Assembly (NCBI GenBank): GCA_024709705.1
Contig: JANJWE010000130.1
Coordinates: 1 to 9,754 of the forward strand
Length of the DNA stretch: 9,754 nt
Source of the DNA: Flavobacterium sp.
Lineage (GTDB): Bacteria; Bacteroidota; Bacteroidia; Flavobacteriales; Flavobacteriaceae
Reading direction: 5' to 3'
Below, piece after piece: positions 8,433 to 9,754 of this stretch. Each line of letters begins with the position of its first letter. The stretch's first letter is position 1. Under the pieces are notes generated by a model. It saw only the letters and a list, made by a program, of their open reading frames with translations. It had not been told where the DNA came from and did not search any database. Both the position numbers and the translations under genes were made by a program.

Positions 8433-8834
8433 TTATTTCCAATTAAAAGTAATTTCTTTTTCAATATCCGGATGTAAACTTAACATCACGGGGCAAGTCA
8501 TGGCCGCTCTTTCTAGAATGATTTTAGTTTTATCATCGGTTGCGAGATTCATGTTCAAAACCGTTATTATTTTGGCGATTTTTCTTGGTTCTGCTTGCAT
8601 GATTTTGGTGACTTCAACGGTTGAACCGGTTAAATCCACATTCAAATCTCTAGATTTTATTCCCATTATAGAAATCATACAAGTCGCTAAAGAATTGGCT
8701 ACCAAATCGGTTGGCGAAAACGCTTCTCCTTTTCCATGGTTGTCTTTTGGAGCATCGGATAGAATTTCTGTACCCGATTGTAGGTGTACTGAAGTAGTGC
8801 GTAAATCGCCTATGTAAGTTACTTTGGAAGTCAT
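8433..8834 (-). CDS. OsmC/Ohr-family protein (peroxide-reducing type)
   Basis: OsmC/Ohr proteins are small cytoplasmic, cysteine-based peroxidases that reduce organic hydroperoxides. The 133 residues include the helix motif FSPTDLVANSLATCM (39-53) with the peroxidatic Cys52, and AAMTCPVMLSLHPDI (110-124) with the second Cys114, as the family requires. A Glu-containing segment (KGEAFSP, 35-41) precedes the first Cys helix. The protein belongs to the general OsmC-like group rather than to a clear OsmC or Ohr orthologue, so I give no symbol. Its ATG (8832-8834) overlaps the TAA of the preceding gene by one base (TAATG), indicating an operon with translational coupling. The repeat hairpin and DUF3820 follow. 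Confidence 0.92.
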   Translation of the reverse strand: MTSKVTYIGDLRTTSVHLQSGTEILSDAPKDNHGKGEAFSPTDLVANSLATCMISIMGIKSRDLNVDLTGSTVEVTKIMQAEPRKIAKIITVLNMNLATDDKTKIILERAAMTCPVMLSLHPDIEKEITFNWK

Positions 8835-9728
8835 TAATTCAATAATTTTACTGTTAAATCTTCTTCATACTGCATAATATACACCCCTTGGTTAGCAAAT
8901 CCTTTGGATTCAGAAAAAGTATAATCAAATTTATTTTCAATTCCTTCTGTTGCCGAATTGTTCCATGTAGAAATTAAAGTTTGGGATTGAGCTAATCGTA
9001 TTAGGGTATCAAAAACCAAATCAAATCCACGAATGGCAAACTGATTAGGATAAGTATTATTTTTCTTTTTGTAGTTTATGGCAAATTGAACAGACTCCGG
9101 AGTGTCTTGGTAACGAGTGAGTGATGGGAAAATTATTTTTTGTTTCACTAAGCGGGAAAAAATCTCGTCTGTTTCAAAAGTTGGATTGATATCCAAAACT
9201 ACCAGTTCTGCTTGAAATCCACTTGAAATGGCCTGATTGCATTGAGACAAAGCCGAAAAAATCATACTGGTAGTAGCTGTTTCCAATATAAAATAATTGA
9301 CTTTATTCTTACTTAGCTTAAGTTTAATACTATCGCCAATAATTCCCCCTTTTTCATTCAAAGGAGCCAAATAAATATCTCTGTAATGGGTTTGAAAATA
9401 AGTTCTGGAAGTTAACTTTTTCTGATCAATTAAAGCTATCGCATTACCGTTTTTACTTCTTACAAACTCAATCATTTTTTGCTTGACCAAATCGGCAGGT
9501 GGCATTGATTGAACCATATTAGGGTAGGATTTTGAAACTTCACGCAAAGGAGAAATAACTGGAACTTGATACTCTTGAAGTACTTGTGCTACTTTTTCCA
9601 CATGTTGCGGATAAAAAGGACCGATAACAACGTCTGAATCTTTAAGATTTTCATTTTGAATTATCGATGTTACTTGAGAGGAACTTCTGGTTTCTTGTGA
9701 ATCAAATATTTTTACCCCTACATTGATT
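8834..9728 (-). CDS. Type 1 periplasmic-binding-fold protein, C-terminal part, 5' end missing
   Basis: The frame is open from the TAA at 8834-8836 to the end of genuine sequence at about 9728 (298 codons). A GTG at 9599-9601 is not the start. The frame continues upstream with well-behaved protein, including SDVVIGPFYPQHVEKVAQVL, the typical 'IGP' segment of type 1 periplasmic-binding (ABC substrate-binding, LIVBP-like) domains. Further conserved-looking parts are YQVPVISPL, the VNYFILETATTSMIFSAL strand-helix unit and YPNQFAIRGFDLVFDTLIRL. In Flavobacterium the gene before osmC and after guaA usually encodes LysM domains fused to this fold. That would make it an envelope protein, but the LysM part is not visible here. 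No permease gene is present, so a transport role is not supported. Base 9729 onward is adapter. It overlaps the osmC-like gene by one base. Confidence 0.83.
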
Positions 9729-9754
9729 AGATCGGAAGAGCGTCGTGTAGGGAA
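9729..9754. other. Illumina TruSeq adapter sequence (contamination)
   Basis: The last 26 bases begin AGATCGGAAGAGC, the universal start of Illumina adapters, and continue with GTCGTGTAGGGAA. This is the exact reverse complement of the end of the read-1 adapter/primer. Read on the minus strand in the frame of the adjoining gene it gives FPTRRSSDL, a peptide known as an adapter artefact in protein databases. It is not genomic and should be trimmed. Confidence 0.98.

Noticed and set aside
9599..9601. GTG as the start of the periplasmic-binding protein gene
   Set aside because: The frame continues upstream with conserved-looking protein (SDVVIGPFYPQH) to the adapter junction, so the codon is an internal valine.

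Overview
The window looks like a piece of a low-GC Bacteroidota genome, most likely Flavobacterium or a close relative. The evidence is the AT-rich intergenic DNA, the absence of Shine-Dalgarno sequences, promoter boxes of the Bacteroidota TAnnTTTG type, a surface-type lipoprotein signal (Cys followed by SDDE), and Bacteroidota-like versions of MnmA, YidC and CTP synthase. The gene order pyrG, DUF3820, OsmC, periplasmic-binding protein also fits what I recall of Flavobacterium chromosomes. This is a housekeeping region, not an obvious genomic island. I found no CRISPR array, tRNA, rRNA, insertion sequence or phage gene.

Layout. Nearly everything is on the minus strand and is read from right to left. 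At the right edge is the 3' part of a type 1 periplasmic-binding protein gene. It overlaps the start of an osmC-like gene by one base. A 58-bp spacer with a strong palindromic repeat follows, then a 75-residue DUF3820 gene with a TTG start. After a 154-bp gap with a good promoter come pyrG (CTP synthase) and yidC (membrane insertase), 35 bp apart, and the yidC terminator. To the left of a 474-bp convergent gap lies the only plus-strand gene, a two-domain fasciclin lipoprotein with its own promoter and terminator. A 346-bp AT-rich divergent region separates it from a leftward run of three closely spaced genes: a secreted MORN/YwqK-repeat protein, mnmA (tRNA 2-thiouridylase), and the start of a secreted S8 serine protease that runs off the left edge.

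How the genes relate. pyrG supplies CTP for RNA and phospholipid synthesis, yidC inserts and folds inner-membrane proteins, and mnmA thiolates the wobble uridine of tRNAs. These are core functions. The fasciclin lipoprotein, MORN protein, periplasmic-binding protein and S8 protease are all predicted to leave the cytoplasm. The fasciclin gene is a self-contained promoter-gene-terminator unit of opposite polarity, which suggests it was inserted into an otherwise one-directional block.

Quality warning. The last 26 bases (9729-9754) are the reverse complement of the end of the Illumina TruSeq read-1 adapter, not genome. Translated in the frame of the last gene they give FPTRRSSDL. Genuine sequence ends at about 9728, and the last gene is truncated there.
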